A DNA stretch of 39,514 nt from JARICQ01 sp964527205 (GCA_964527205.1 CAZGQG010000018.1:1-39514), one strand, 5' to 3'. Positions 7,676 to 16,118 are shown, numbered from the stretch's first letter. Program-made: numbers and translations. The notes: generated by a model from the sequence alone, not told the origin.

Positions 7676-8280
7676 TACAGTAAAAATGGTGGTACAGTAT
7701 TCTAGTCAGCACAACTATACTGGAAGGCGGGGCTAAAAATCCGTCAAAGGGCATATCGATGAAGTTCCTTGTTACGGCTTGCGACGCCCAGTCATGGGTC
7801 GTAGCTGGGAGTAAAGAAGATGGGGCGATCTGCAATGGCATGCAGGCGTTGACCCTACTTTTGTGGAGACGCAGTATTTAACAAATACTGTGATTAACCT
7901 GCTACGTAAAAAATATTAATAGCAGAGTAGCCTGCCTTGAGTGATGTATGGCGGATGACAGATCTATTTGATTAGTTGAAGGGCCCGATACTTTTCAAAT
8001 ATTGTTGTCGAAATCTACATTGCAAAAGAGGCTAAGGTATAGAATGGCTGTTGAGGAAAACTCCTAGACTGTTCAGATGAAGTTTATTGTGGATTACAGT
8101 GCGGACTCAGTGGCAATCCAGTTCCATTTTTGGTGACAAGATGGTAATAGAATGAAAGGGAAACCGCTGTTATGGTGACATACAGTAGCTATTAGGGAAA
8201 TCCTGCTGGACCTTAAGCCGTAAGATTTACACAATATACTACCACTATAAGGGCTGATAGCTTCTAGCTATCAGCTTTTT
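7676..8280 (+). ncRNA. ole: OLE (Ornate Large Extremophilic) RNA
   Basis: The 700-nt gap between ispA and an oapA-type gene has no credible coding frame but is bounded by a strong promoter and an intrinsic terminator. It is more GC-rich than other gaps and full of local helices. OLE RNAs are noncoding RNAs of about 600 nt found at this place (xseA-xseB-ispA-OLE-oapA-tlyA-recN) in extremophilic and anaerobic Firmicutes. They form a membrane-localised RNP with OapA and are linked to Mg2+, cold and ethanol stress. Ends pair: 7689-7694 with 8240-8245 and 7697-7700 with 8236-8239. Other helices: 7830-7834/7841-7845, 7870-7879/7883-7892, 7899-7904/7920-7925, 8090-8095/8115-8120. The assignment rests on position, size, bounds and partner gene; I could not compare with the covariance model. 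Exact ends are approximate. Confidence 0.9.
8253..8280 (+). terminator. Intrinsic terminator closing the OLE RNA
   Basis: GCTGATAGCT (8253-8262) pairs perfectly with AGCTATCAGC (8266-8275) around TCT and is followed by TTTTT at 8276-8280. It lies 7 nt beyond the end-pairing helix of the OLE RNA and 45 nt before oapA, so oapA would depend on read-through or an unseen promoter. Confidence 0.88.
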
Positions 8281-8324
8281 GTATATTTATTAATGGAAAA
8301 GATTATATGGGGGAATATATATAA

Positions 8325-8993
8325 ATGGAAAAAAATGAAGCAGAAGAAGCAAGGGCGAGAAAAGAAATAAGGGAAGAGAAGAAGAGGAAGAAGGTAAAGA
8401 TACAGGTAAAGAAAAATGAAAAAAAGGGAATATTTTATAAATACAATTTCAGATGGGTGCTGCTCATATCTCTGTGGACCTTTTTTTCTGCTGCAATATT
8501 TTCTATAATCACAGAGAGTTTGGTTACTAATTTAGATGTTTTATTTGCATTTATTGTACTTATAATAGTAGTTTTAATAGGAATCACCTTTGACACTATT
8601 GGTATTGCAGTTGCCGTAGCCCAGGAAGGACCCTTCCATGCCATGGCTGCCAATAGGATACTTGAGGCCAAGCATGCTATAAAATTAGTGAGAAATGCTA
8701 GCCAAGTATCTAACTTTTGTAATGATGTTGTAGGAGACATAGCAGGTATCATATCTGGAGCTGCTGCTACTACAATTGTATATAAATTAGTGGACATATT
8801 TCCAGTGCTTAATGCAGTTATAATAAGCATTGTGCTTACCTCACTTACAGCAGCCTTTACAGTTGGAGGTAAGGCCTTTGGAAAGTCTGTGGCCATGATT
8901 CACAATGAGGTCATAATATTTAAGATAGCTGTATTTTTAAGCTTTGTAGAAAACAATTTTGGCATACAATTATTTAAAAACAATAAAAAGTAA
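8325..8993 (+). CDS. oapA: OLE-associated membrane protein OapA
   Basis: This 222-residue protein has a highly basic, charged N-terminus (residues 1-37, including KKRKKVKIQVKK). Four hydrophobic segments follow at about 44-66, 70-98, 135-156 and 160-183. Between segments 2 and 3 lies the conserved loop FDTIGIAVAVAQEGPFHAMAANR then KHAIKLVRNASQVSNFCNDVVGDI. In Bacillus halodurans the OapA protein binds OLE RNA and brings it to the membrane. The loop and topology here match that family, and the gene lies 45 nt after the OLE terminator. GGGGGA at 8309-8314 is the ribosome binding site. The basic tail is the obvious candidate for RNA contact. OapB- and OapC-type partners are not in the window. 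Confidence 0.92.
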   Translation: MEKNEAEEARARKEIREEKKRKKVKIQVKKNEKKGIFYKYNFRWVLLISLWTFFSAAIFSIITESLVTNLDVLFAFIVLIIVVLIGITFDTIGIAVAVAQEGPFHAMAANRILEAKHAIKLVRNASQVSNFCNDVVGDIAGIISGAAATTIVYKLVDIFPVLNAVIISIVLTSLTAAFTVGGKAFGKSVAMIHNEVIIFKIAVFLSFVENNFGIQLFKNNKK

Positions 8994-9011
8994 GAGATAT
9001 GGAGTGGGAAG

Positions 9012-9809
9012 ATGAAAAAAAGAGCAGATGTGGTTTTATTTGAAAAGGGATTAGTAGATTCCAGGGAAAAGGCAAAGAGGGTTATTATGGAGGGGGTTGT
9101 CTATATAGGAACGGAGAGAATAGACAAGCCAGGACAAAAAATAGATGAAGATGCAGAGATTCTTGTAAAGAAGGATCCTATTAAATATGTAAGTAGGGGC
9201 GGTTTAAAACTAGAAAAAGCCATAGGGCTTTACGGTATAGAGCTCCAGGACAAGACCTGTATGGATATAGGTTCTTCTACAGGAGGCTTTACTGATTGCA
9301 TGCTGCAAAATGGAGCTAAGAAGGTCTATGCTGTAGATGTGGGCTATAATCAGCTGGACTATAGGCTAAGGATGGATGACAGGGTTGTGGTTATGGAAAG
9401 GACCAATATAAGAAATGTTGTCCCGGAGGATATTGGTGAGACCATCCACTTTATATCCATAGACGTGTCCTTCATATCCCTAGAACTTGTACTACCAGTG
9501 GCCAAGACCCTTCTAAAAGAGGAGGGAGAACTGGTTGCCCTTATTAAACCTCAATTTGAGGCTGGAAGGGACAAGGTTGGGAAAAAAGGCATAGTAAGGG
9601 ACAGGAAGGTCCATAGGGAAGTTGTGGAAAAGGTAGTAGAGCTGGCTAGAGGACTGGAAATGGGAGTAAGGGGCCTAAGCTTTTCACCTATTACTGGAGC
9701 TACAGGAAATATTGAGTATTTAATTTACCTAAAGAACAATGGAGAAGATAGGATAGAGGAAGAAGACATAAAAGCCATGATAGATGATTCCCATCTTTCA
9801 CTTAAGTAA
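9012..9809 (+). CDS. tlyA: TlyA family rRNA (cytidine-2'-O)-methyltransferase
   Basis: TlyA proteins methylate 2'-hydroxyls of cytidines in 16S and/or 23S rRNA; in mycobacteria this confers capreomycin sensitivity. An S4 RNA-binding domain occupies residues 1-60 (RADVVLFEKGLVDSREKAKR). An FtsJ-like SAM domain follows with motif DIGSSTGGFTDCML at 85-98, the acidic AVDVGYNQLDYRLR, and LIKPQFEAGRDKVGKKGIVRD. Length 265 is typical. The gene follows oapA by 18 nt with its own GGAG site and is followed 18 nt later by recN. In many genomes dxs and argR lie nearby too; both are absent from this stretch. Confidence 0.94.
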   Translation: MKKRADVVLFEKGLVDSREKAKRVIMEGVVYIGTERIDKPGQKIDEDAEILVKKDPIKYVSRGGLKLEKAIGLYGIELQDKTCMDIGSSTGGFTDCMLQNGAKKVYAVDVGYNQLDYRLRMDDRVVVMERTNIRNVVPEDIGETIHFISIDVSFISLELVLPVAKTLLKEEGELVALIKPQFEAGRDKVGKKGIVRDRKVHREVVEKVVELARGLEMGVRGLSFSPITGATGNIEYLIYLKNNGEDRIEEEDIKAMIDDSHLSLK

Positions 9810-9827
9810 GGATTAGGAGGCCTATAT

Positions 9828-11534
9828 ATGTTAGTTGAAGTAAGTATAAAGAACTTTGCCATTATTGATGATATAAATATTAATTTCAAGGAAGGGCTTA
9901 ATATACTCACAGGGGAAACTGGATCAGGTAAGTCCATCCTAGTTGAGGCCATAGGCATTATCCTAGGTTCCAGGTCCAGTAAGGATCTTATACAAAGAGG
10001 GGCCAAGAAGGCCATACTTCAAGGGGTCTTTTATATAGAGGACAGAAAGGCCTTGGAAGAGGCTCTTGATAAGTACTCTATAAATCTAGATGAGGACAAT
10101 CTCCTTATAATTACCAAGGAGATAAACCACAGGGGACCAAGCCTATCCAGGGTAAATGGTAGAAATGTTACCCTATCCATGCTTAAGGACATTACAGGAA
10201 AACTAGTAGATATATTTGGCCAACACGAGCACCAATCCCTCCTAGATTCTTCCAAGCACAAGGAACTTATAGATGGCTTTGGAGACAAGGACCTAAGAGG
10301 TCTTAAGGAAAGGATAAGTGAGGAATACAAGAACTACATGGATATAAGAAGGGAACTAAAGAGTCTTGACATAGACAGTGGACAGAGAAATAGGGAAATA
10401 GATCTACTTAGCTTTCAAATAGAGGAGATCTCTGAGGCCAGGCTTGAAGATGTGGATGAGGAAGAGTTAATAAGGGAGTACAATAAGATCTCCAATATAA
10501 ATGCTATAAACAAGTCCCTAAATGAGGCCCTTTCCTATATAAATGGAGAGGAAATCAAAAATCCCAATGCTCTTGATCAGATGAATAGGAGCTTAGTTCT
10601 ACTTAAATCCATAGAGGAATATGACCCTGAGCTTAAGGCTCTATTTAAGAGACTGGAAAGCATCTATATAGAGTTTGAGGATTTTTCCAGGGAGCTTCTA
10701 TACTATAGGGAAGATATAGATATGGATGAGTCCAGATTAAACTACCTAAATGATAGGATATCCGTAATACATAGATTAAAGAGAAAGTACGGAGAGTCCA
10801 TAGAGGAGATACTCCACTTCAAGGACAAGGCTGAAGCCAGACTGGAAAGACTTAGGGACCATGAAAAGGAAATGGGAAGAATAGATGAGAGAATAAAAGA
10901 GATTGAAGGCAGGCTTGAGACCTATTCAGACCAGCTTTCTAGGAAGAGAAAGGATCTGGCAGGAATCATAGAGGACAAGATAAAGTCCCAGTTAAATCAG
11001 CTTAATATGCTTAATGTGGACTTTAAGGTAGACTTTGAAAGGGCAGAATCCTATGGGCCAGATGGCTATGATAGGATGGAGTTTTTAATATCCACCAACC
11101 CAGGAGAAAGCCTAAAGCCCCTGTCTAGGATAGCCTCCGGTGGGGAGATGTCTAGGATAATGCTTGCTTTTAAAAGCACCCTGGCATTTTTTGACAGGAT
11201 ACCAACCATGATCTTTGATGAGATAGATACAGGTATCTCAGGAAGGACAGCTCAGATTGTGGGAGAAAAGATCCTAAATATTTCCTATGACCACCAGGTA
11301 ATCTGTATTTCCCACCTGCCTCAAATTGCAGCCCTGGCAGATAGTCATTATCTTATTGATAAGAGTTCGGAGGGCTCTAGGGCTAGGACCAATATTAGAA
11401 GGCTGGATGAGGAGGAAAGGGTGGAGGAAATGGCAAGGATCTTAGGTGGAGTAGACCTTACTTCCACAACTCTCAAACATGCTGAGGAAATGATAGCCAT
11501 GTCCAAGAAGATGAAAGAGGCTAGGAAAAGCTAG
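9828..11534 (+). CDS. recN: DNA repair protein RecN
   Basis: RecN is an SMC-like ATPase that acts early in double-strand-break repair by tethering or processing DNA ends. Walker A GETGSGKS is at residues 29-36. The Q-loop/box region IFGQHEHQSLLDS is near 140, and two long coiled-coil arms lie at about 150-390. The signature SRIASGGEMSRIMLAFK and Walker B IFDEIDTGISGR (Asp464-Glu465) precede the His switch CISHLPQIAA. The full length of 568 residues is normal. It starts 18 nt after tlyA behind AGGAGG and is the last gene of this run. No GAAC-N4-GTTC LexA site is visible upstream, so SOS control is not indicated here. Confidence 0.96.
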   Translation: MLVEVSIKNFAIIDDININFKEGLNILTGETGSGKSILVEAIGIILGSRSSKDLIQRGAKKAILQGVFYIEDRKALEEALDKYSINLDEDNLLIITKEINHRGPSLSRVNGRNVTLSMLKDITGKLVDIFGQHEHQSLLDSSKHKELIDGFGDKDLRGLKERISEEYKNYMDIRRELKSLDIDSGQRNREIDLLSFQIEEISEARLEDVDEEELIREYNKISNINAINKSLNEALSYINGEEIKNPNALDQMNRSLVLLKSIEEYDPELKALFKRLESIYIEFEDFSRELLYYREDIDMDESRLNYLNDRISVIHRLKRKYGESIEEILHFKDKAEARLERLRDHEKEMGRIDERIKEIEGRLETYSDQLSRKRKDLAGIIEDKIKSQLNQLNMLNVDFKVDFERAESYGPDGYDRMEFLISTNPGESLKPLSRIASGGEMSRIMLAFKSTLAFFDRIPTMIFDEIDTGISGRTAQIVGEKILNISYDHQVICISHLPQIAALADSHYLIDKSSEGSRARTNIRRLDEEERVEEMARILGGVDLTSTTLKHAEEMIAMSKKMKEARKS

Positions 11535-11538
11535 AATA

Positions 11539-11558
11539 AGGGCTTTTTAAGCCCTATA
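11539..11558 (+). terminator. Weak hairpin after recN
   Basis: AGGGCTT (11539-11545) pairs with AAGCCCT (11549-11555) around TTT. There is no proper T-tract downstream, so termination efficiency is uncertain. Confidence 0.4.
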
Positions 11559-11644
11559 TTGCTATATTGCTTTACTCAGCTTTTTATATATGATATTATC
11601 ATTATATAAATTATGTAATCTCTACTATTTTAGGAGGATAAATT

Positions 11645-12187
11645 ATGGATTTTGAAGAAAAAACAATGAAGTCAGATAAGCTCTATGAAGGGAAACTGGT
11701 AAATCTAAGAATAGATACAGTGGAACTTCCAGACAAAAAATATTCAAAAAGAGAAATAATTGAACATCCAGGATCTGTTTGCATACTGGCTATTAGGGAG
11801 GACGATCATATAGTCTTGGTAAAGCAGTATAGAAAGGCTGTGGAAAGATCTCTAGTAGAACTTCCTGCTGGGAAGATAGAGGTAAATGAGGAGCCAGGTG
11901 AAACTGCAAAGAGAGAACTAAAGGAAGAGACAGGCTACCAAGCTGAAAAGATAGACTACCTACTTGAATACTTTAGCTCCCCAGGCTTTACCAATGAGAA
12001 GATATCCGTATTCCTAGCTACAGAGCTAAGTAAGGGAGAAGATGATCAGGACTCTGGTGAGTTTATAAAGACAAGTACAATGCATATAGATGATTTAGTT
12101 AAGATGGTAAATAGGGGAGAAATCCTAGATAGCAAGACCATCATAGGCATACAACTAGCCAAGGATTTAATAGCAAAAAAACAATAA
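11645..12187 (+). CDS. nudF: NUDIX hydrolase, ADP-ribose pyrophosphatase type
   Basis: This 180-residue enzyme has the Nudix box with the GX5EX7REXXEEXG pattern from residue 76 to 97 (GKIEVNEEPGETAK, RELKEETG). The N-terminal EHPGSVCILAI and the AGKIE context match NudF-type ADP-ribose pyrophosphatases, which cleave ADP-ribose to AMP and ribose 5-phosphate. The strand SPGFTNEKISVFLA after the box is also typical. It has an AGGAGG site, a weak hairpin upstream and a strong terminator-like hairpin downstream. The order nudF-xerD-punA resembles Bacillus subtilis, and the reaction feeds ribose-phosphate salvage alongside punA and pdp. Confidence 0.92.
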   Translation: MDFEEKTMKSDKLYEGKLVNLRIDTVELPDKKYSKREIIEHPGSVCILAIREDDHIVLVKQYRKAVERSLVELPAGKIEVNEEPGETAKRELKEETGYQAEKIDYLLEYFSSPGFTNEKISVFLATELSKGEDDQDSGEFIKTSTMHIDDLVKMVNRGEILDSKTIIGIQLAKDLIAKKQ

Positions 12188-12193
12188 AATGGT

Positions 12194-12239
12194 AATATCC
12201 TTCTTTCATATAGGCTTATATAGAGGGAAGGATATTTTC
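12194..12239 (+). terminator. Long terminator-like hairpin between nudF and xerD
   Basis: AATATCCTTC (12194-12203) pairs with GAAGGATATT (12227-12236). The intervening arms continue the stem through ATATA/TATAT around a GGCT loop, and TTTT overlaps the 3' arm end at 12235-12238. It is 24 nt before the xerD start. Confidence 0.75.
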
Positions 12240-12262
12240 AAATCTAGGATAAGGAGAATGGT

Positions 12263-13147
12263 ATGGACAAGATTATGGACGAATGGATAGATTACATGAA
12301 GGAAGAAAAGAAGTTGACAAAAAACAGTCTAGAGGCCTATGTAAGGGACATATTGCAGCTTAACCAATATCTCTTAGAGGATGACAAGCTAGACTATAGG
12401 GATACAAGCAAGACCACAATCATTACATATCTAGCTAGCTTGCAGAGAAAGGGAAGGGCAAGTTCGACTATATCAAGACATTTAGCTTCCATTAGATGCT
12501 TTTTTCAATACCTATTAAATAATAAATACATAGATGAGGATCCAACATTAAATCTTAAATCACCAAGGCCTGAGAAGAGAGCTCCTGCTATCCTTACTGA
12601 GAGGGAGGTAGAGATACTCCTGGCCCAGCCCCAGGCAGATAATTTTAAGGGAGCCAGGGACAAGGCTATGTTGGAGCTTCTTTATGCTACAGGCCTTAGG
12701 GTATCTCAGATAATTTCCATAGAAACCGGTGATATTGACCTGGAAATGGGTATTTTAGAGATAAGGGAAGAGGACAATACTAGATTTATTCCCGTGGGTA
12801 ATATTGCCATAGAGGCCCTAGGTGTCTATATGGATGAGTATAGATCAGCCTATAGGGAAAAGGAAGATGGACCTCTCTTTGTGAATTATAGGGGAAATGG
12901 TTTAAGCAGGCAGGGTTTTTGGAAGATAATAAAGTCCTATACAGAGGAGACTGGAATAGACAAGAAGATAACACCCAACACCCTTAGGCATTCCTTTGCA
13001 GTTCATTTAATTGAAAATGGGGCCAATATAGAAACTGTCCAGGAAATGCTAGGACATTCAGAACTGGCAACAACCCAGGTATATAGTTTTGCCAATGACA
13101 ATAAAAAGTTAAGAGAAGTATATAAAAAATCACATCCAAGAGCATAG
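12263..13147 (+). CDS. xerD: XerD-type tyrosine recombinase with degenerate active site
   Basis: The 294-residue protein has the SAM-like N-terminal core-binding domain (1-95) and the catalytic domain of Xer recombinases. By position (nudF-xerD-punA) it is the XerD ortholog, which with XerC or alone resolves chromosome dimers at dif. Catalytic Arg146 (ATGLRVSQ), Arg242 (LRHSFA), His265 (LGHSE) and Tyr274 (TTQVYS) are present. However, the beta-hairpin normally reading GKGNKER is REEDNTR (168-174), replacing the catalytic Lys. The box normally reading PHxLRH is PNTLRH, replacing the catalytic His by Asn239. The frame is intact and ends in the usual KKSHPRA. It may be slow, regulated or structural only. 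A second recombinase at 38285-39259 keeps all six residues. Confidence 0.88.
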   Translation: MDKIMDEWIDYMKEEKKLTKNSLEAYVRDILQLNQYLLEDDKLDYRDTSKTTIITYLASLQRKGRASSTISRHLASIRCFFQYLLNNKYIDEDPTLNLKSPRPEKRAPAILTEREVEILLAQPQADNFKGARDKAMLELLYATGLRVSQIISIETGDIDLEMGILEIREEDNTRFIPVGNIAIEALGVYMDEYRSAYREKEDGPLFVNYRGNGLSRQGFWKIIKSYTEETGIDKKITPNTLRHSFAVHLIENGANIETVQEMLGHSELATTQVYSFANDNKKLREVYKKSHPRA

Positions 13148-13157
13148 GAGGAATAAT

Positions 13158-13976
13158 ATGAATTACATGGAAAAGCTAAGAGAATCGATTAAATCAATAA
13201 GTGGGAAGAGTAATTATGAGCCAAGAATCGGACTTATACTAGGTTCAGGCCTAGGCAGTTTAGCAGATGAGATTGAAAATCCTGTAAAGATTAAATACGA
13301 AGACATTGCTCATTTCCCAAAATCAACTGTGGAGGGCCATGCAGGACAACTGGTAATTGGTGAACTAGCAGGTAAGACTGTGGTTGCCATGCAGGGAAGA
13401 TTTCATTACTATGAGGGCTACCCACTAAGTGAGGTAACCTTTCCAATTAGGGTAATGATAGGACTGGGAGTAGAGAGCCTTATAGTAACCAATGCAGCAG
13501 GTGGGGTTAATGAGGATTTCAAACCGGGAGATTTAATGATAATTAGGGACCACATAAATGGTACAGGAGGAAATCCACTTATTGGAGAAAACCTGGATGA
13601 ACTTGGACCAAGATTTGTAGATATGTCTCAGCCCTATGACAAGGAATATATGGAACTTGCAAGGCTTGCAGCTAAAAAGCAGGACCTGGATATTAAAGAA
13701 GGAGTATATTACTGGACCACTGGACCAACCTATGAAACAGCAGCTGAGGTTAATATGGCCAGAGTCCTAGGTGGAGACGCTGTAGGAATGTCTACAGTAC
13801 CAGAGGTAATAGTGGCAAATCATCAGGGCATAAGGACTCTAGGAATTTCCTGTATTACCAATATGGCTACAGGCATACTAGACCAGCCTCTTAATCATGA
13901 GGAAGTTGTGGAAACTTCCATGAGGGTAAAGGATGATTTTGAAAGCCTATTACTGGAAATTATTGAAAATATCTAA
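13158..13976 (+). CDS. punA: Purine nucleoside phosphorylase
   Basis: This trimeric-type phosphorylase cleaves inosine/guanosine-type nucleosides with phosphate to base and (deoxy)ribose 1-phosphate. Length 272 is typical. Visible signatures: phosphate loop IGLILGSGLGSLADEI, MQGRFHYYEGY, VTNAAGGVN, DHIN, and base-binding GPTYETAAE with the MSTVPEVIVA strand and ITNMATG. The gene starts 10 nt after xerD behind AGGAGG. It is followed 17 nt later by pdp, giving a purine plus pyrimidine salvage pair. In Bacillus a phosphopentomutase gene sits between xerD and punA; it is absent here. Confidence 0.96.
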   Translation: MNYMEKLRESIKSISGKSNYEPRIGLILGSGLGSLADEIENPVKIKYEDIAHFPKSTVEGHAGQLVIGELAGKTVVAMQGRFHYYEGYPLSEVTFPIRVMIGLGVESLIVTNAAGGVNEDFKPGDLMIIRDHINGTGGNPLIGENLDELGPRFVDMSQPYDKEYMELARLAAKKQDLDIKEGVYYWTTGPTYETAAEVNMARVLGGDAVGMSTVPEVIVANHQGIRTLGISCITNMATGILDQPLNHEEVVETSMRVKDDFESLLLEIIENI

Positions 13977-13993
13977 TAGAGAGGGGCTAGGCT

Positions 13994-15295
13994 ATGAGAG
14001 CTGTAGATATTATAGAAAAGAAGAAACATGGTGAAGTACTAAGCAGGGAAGAAATAAACTATATGGTAGAGGCCTATACACAGGGTGACATACCTGACTA
14101 TCAGATGTCTGCCTTTCTAATGACCATATACTTTCAGGGTATGGACAAGAAGGAAACCTCAGATCTTACCATGTCCTTTGTAAACTCAGGAGACCAGGTG
14201 GATCTTTCAAGAATAGAGGGCATAAAGGTAGATAAGCATTCTACTGGAGGAGTAGGGGATAAGATAAGTCTTATAGTCATACCCCTGGTAGCCTCCGTAG
14301 GCATACCAGTAGCCAAAATGAGCGGAAGAGGTCTGGGACACACAGGAGGAACCCTGGACAAGTTAGAGTCCATTAAGGGTTTTCGTATAGAGCTTTCCTC
14401 TGATGAGTTTGTAGAAAATGTAAATAAATATAAGATGGCCATAGTAGGCCAGTCAGGTAATCTTACTCCTGCAGACAAGGCCATATACTCCCTAAGGGAT
14501 GTAAGCTCTACTGTAGACAGCATACCCCTTATAGCTAGTTCCATTATGAGCAAGAAAATAGCTTCAGGAGCAGATGCCATAGTACTGGATGTAAAGGTAG
14601 GTTCAGGAGCCTTTATGAAATCCATTGACCAGGCCAAGGATCTGGCCAGGACCATGGTGGATATAGGCAAGGAGCTAGGAAGGGATACTGTAGCAGTAAT
14701 AACCAATATGAACCAGCCCCTAGGCTATGAGGTAGGAAATGCCAATGAAATAAAGGAAGCTATGAAGGTCTTAAGAGGCCAGGGTGCTGAAGATGAAACT
14801 GTGGTTGCCCTTACTATAGCAGCCTATATGTGTGTTTTAGGTGGAGCCTTTGAGGATTTCAACAAGGCCTATGAAGAATTAAAGGAGATAATAGAATCCG
14901 GTAAGGCTATAGAAAAGTTTAAGGAACTTATTAGGATTCAAGGTGGGGATGAGTCCATAGTTGACAATCCAGACCTTCTTCCCGATGCTAAAAATCATAT
15001 AGAGATAAGGGCAGAGAAGTCTGGCTATATAGGAGATATAGATGCAGAGGATATAGGTATGGCTGCCATGCTTCTTGGAGCAGGTAGGCAGACCAAGGAT
15101 GATAAGATAGATTTTGCTGCAGGCATATCCCTAAAGAAAAAGATGGGAGACCCTGTTAAGAAAGATGAAGTTTTAGCTATCCTTCATACAAATCTTGATG
15201 ATCACGGCAGTGCAGAGGAAAAGGCTTTAGGAGCCTTTAAGCTAGTAGATGAAAAAATCCAGCCAGTGGAATATATTTATGATATAATTAAGTGA
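13994..15295 (+). CDS. pdp: Pyrimidine-nucleoside phosphorylase
   Basis: The enzyme phosphorolyses uridine, deoxyuridine and thymidine. The 433-residue dimeric-type sequence has the family signature SGRGLGHTGGTLDKLE, the phosphate/nucleoside site KVDKHSTGGVGDK, Lys and Ser residues in IASSIMSKKIASGADAIVLDVKVGSGAFMK, and a C-terminal biotin-carrier-like domain from about residue 340. I call it pdp (broad specificity) rather than deoA because Gram-positive homologs of this length and position are usually Pdp; sequence alone cannot fix substrate preference. It is the last gene of the nudF-xerD-punA-pdp group and is followed by a hairpin. Confidence 0.93.
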   Translation: MRAVDIIEKKKHGEVLSREEINYMVEAYTQGDIPDYQMSAFLMTIYFQGMDKKETSDLTMSFVNSGDQVDLSRIEGIKVDKHSTGGVGDKISLIVIPLVASVGIPVAKMSGRGLGHTGGTLDKLESIKGFRIELSSDEFVENVNKYKMAIVGQSGNLTPADKAIYSLRDVSSTVDSIPLIASSIMSKKIASGADAIVLDVKVGSGAFMKSIDQAKDLARTMVDIGKELGRDTVAVITNMNQPLGYEVGNANEIKEAMKVLRGQGAEDETVVALTIAAYMCVLGGAFEDFNKAYEELKEIIESGKAIEKFKELIRIQGGDESIVDNPDLLPDAKNHIEIRAEKSGYIGDIDAEDIGMAAMLLGAGRQTKDDKIDFAAGISLKKKMGDPVKKDEVLAILHTNLDDHGSAEEKALGAFKLVDEKIQPVEYIYDIIK

Positions 15296-15306
15296 TAAGA
15301 TTATCT

Positions 15307-15338
15307 AACCTCGACTATAAAGGTCGAGGTTGTATAAT
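15307..15338 (+). promoter_or_regulatory. Hairpin overlapping a possible scpA promoter
   Basis: AACCTCGAC (15307-15315) pairs with GTCGAGGTT (15323-15331) around a 7-nt loop. There is no T-tract, so it is a poor terminator. TATAAT at 15333-15338 follows at once, and TCGACT at 15311-15316, 16 nt upstream, could be the -35 element. The hairpin would then overlie a promoter 34 nt before scpA. Confidence 0.45.
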
Positions 15339-15371
15339 ATACTTGTAAATTAAGAGACCTAGGAGAGAGCT

Positions 15372-16118
15372 ATGGAATATAAAATAATGATAGATGAATT
15401 TCAAGGTCCTATGGATCTCCTGCTTCATCTAATAGATAAGGCTGAAATAGATATATACGATATACCTATTAATAAGATTTCCCAGCAGTTTATAGATTAT
15501 ATAGATGGTATGAAAACCCTTAACTTAGATATAGCCAGTGAGTTTTTGCTTATGGCAGCTACACTTCTAGAAATAAAGAGCAAGATGCTACTTCCCAAGG
15601 AGGAAATAGAGGATGAGGATGGCTCCCTTATAGATGAGGAAGATCCAAGGGAAGAATTGGTTAGGAGAATTGTAGAGTATAAGAAATACAAGGAAGCAGC
15701 CAAGGATTTAAAGGAATATGAGGAACTCTACTCCAAGATGTACCTAAAACCTAAGGAGGAAATCCTCCTAGATGTGGAGGAAGAGATAGAATTTAGCGGT
15801 TTCAATGCCCAGGACCTGCTTAGATCCTTTAATAGGGTCTTGGAGGAAAAGTCCAGAAGTGATTTGGTCCTGGAAGTAGATGAAATCCAAAGGGAAGAGT
15901 ATACCCTAGAGGACTGTATTCATTCAATAAAAGAAAATCTAGAAGAAAAGGAAGAAATTGTATTTAGTCAGTTGTTTGATATAAAAAATACCAGTAAGTC
16001 TGAGATCATATCCTATTTCCTCTCCATACTAGAGCTAATAATAGACAAGTATCTAGGAGTTAGGCAAAAGGATGATTTTTCTGATTTATATATTTTTAAA
16101 TTAAAGGAGTCACATTAA
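15372..16118 (+). CDS. scpA: Segregation and condensation protein A
   Basis: ScpA is the kleisin that bridges SMC heads and, with ScpB, forms the bacterial condensin that organises and segregates the chromosome. The 248-residue sequence shows the N-terminal family signature FQGPMDLLLHLIDKAEIDIYDIPI, then DYIDGMKTLNLDIASEFLLMAATLLEIKSKMLLP. A variable acidic linker follows, then the C-terminal winged helix (about 200-246). It starts behind AGGAGAG and its stop is directly followed by the scpB ATG. The scpA-scpB-rluB order is widely conserved in Firmicutes. Confidence 0.96.
   Translation: MEYKIMIDEFQGPMDLLLHLIDKAEIDIYDIPINKISQQFIDYIDGMKTLNLDIASEFLLMAATLLEIKSKMLLPKEEIEDEDGSLIDEEDPREELVRRIVEYKKYKEAAKDLKEYEELYSKMYLKPKEEILLDVEEEIEFSGFNAQDLLRSFNRVLEEKSRSDLVLEVDEIQREEYTLEDCIHSIKENLEEKEEIVFSQLFDIKNTSKSEIISYFLSILELIIDKYLGVRQKDDFSDLYIFKLKESH

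Noticed and set aside
7647..7841. 64-codon minus-strand frame inside the OLE RNA region
   Set aside because: No ribosome binding site, no recognisable protein, and it lies within a structured RNA that has its own plus-strand promoter and terminator.
8435..8896. 153-codon minus-strand frame opposite oapA
   Set aside because: Antisense shadow of a conserved membrane protein gene.
14134..14706. 190-codon minus-strand frame opposite pdp
   Set aside because: It mirrors a conserved plus-strand gene; composition (Ser/Leu/Ile rich) is typical of an antisense shadow frame.
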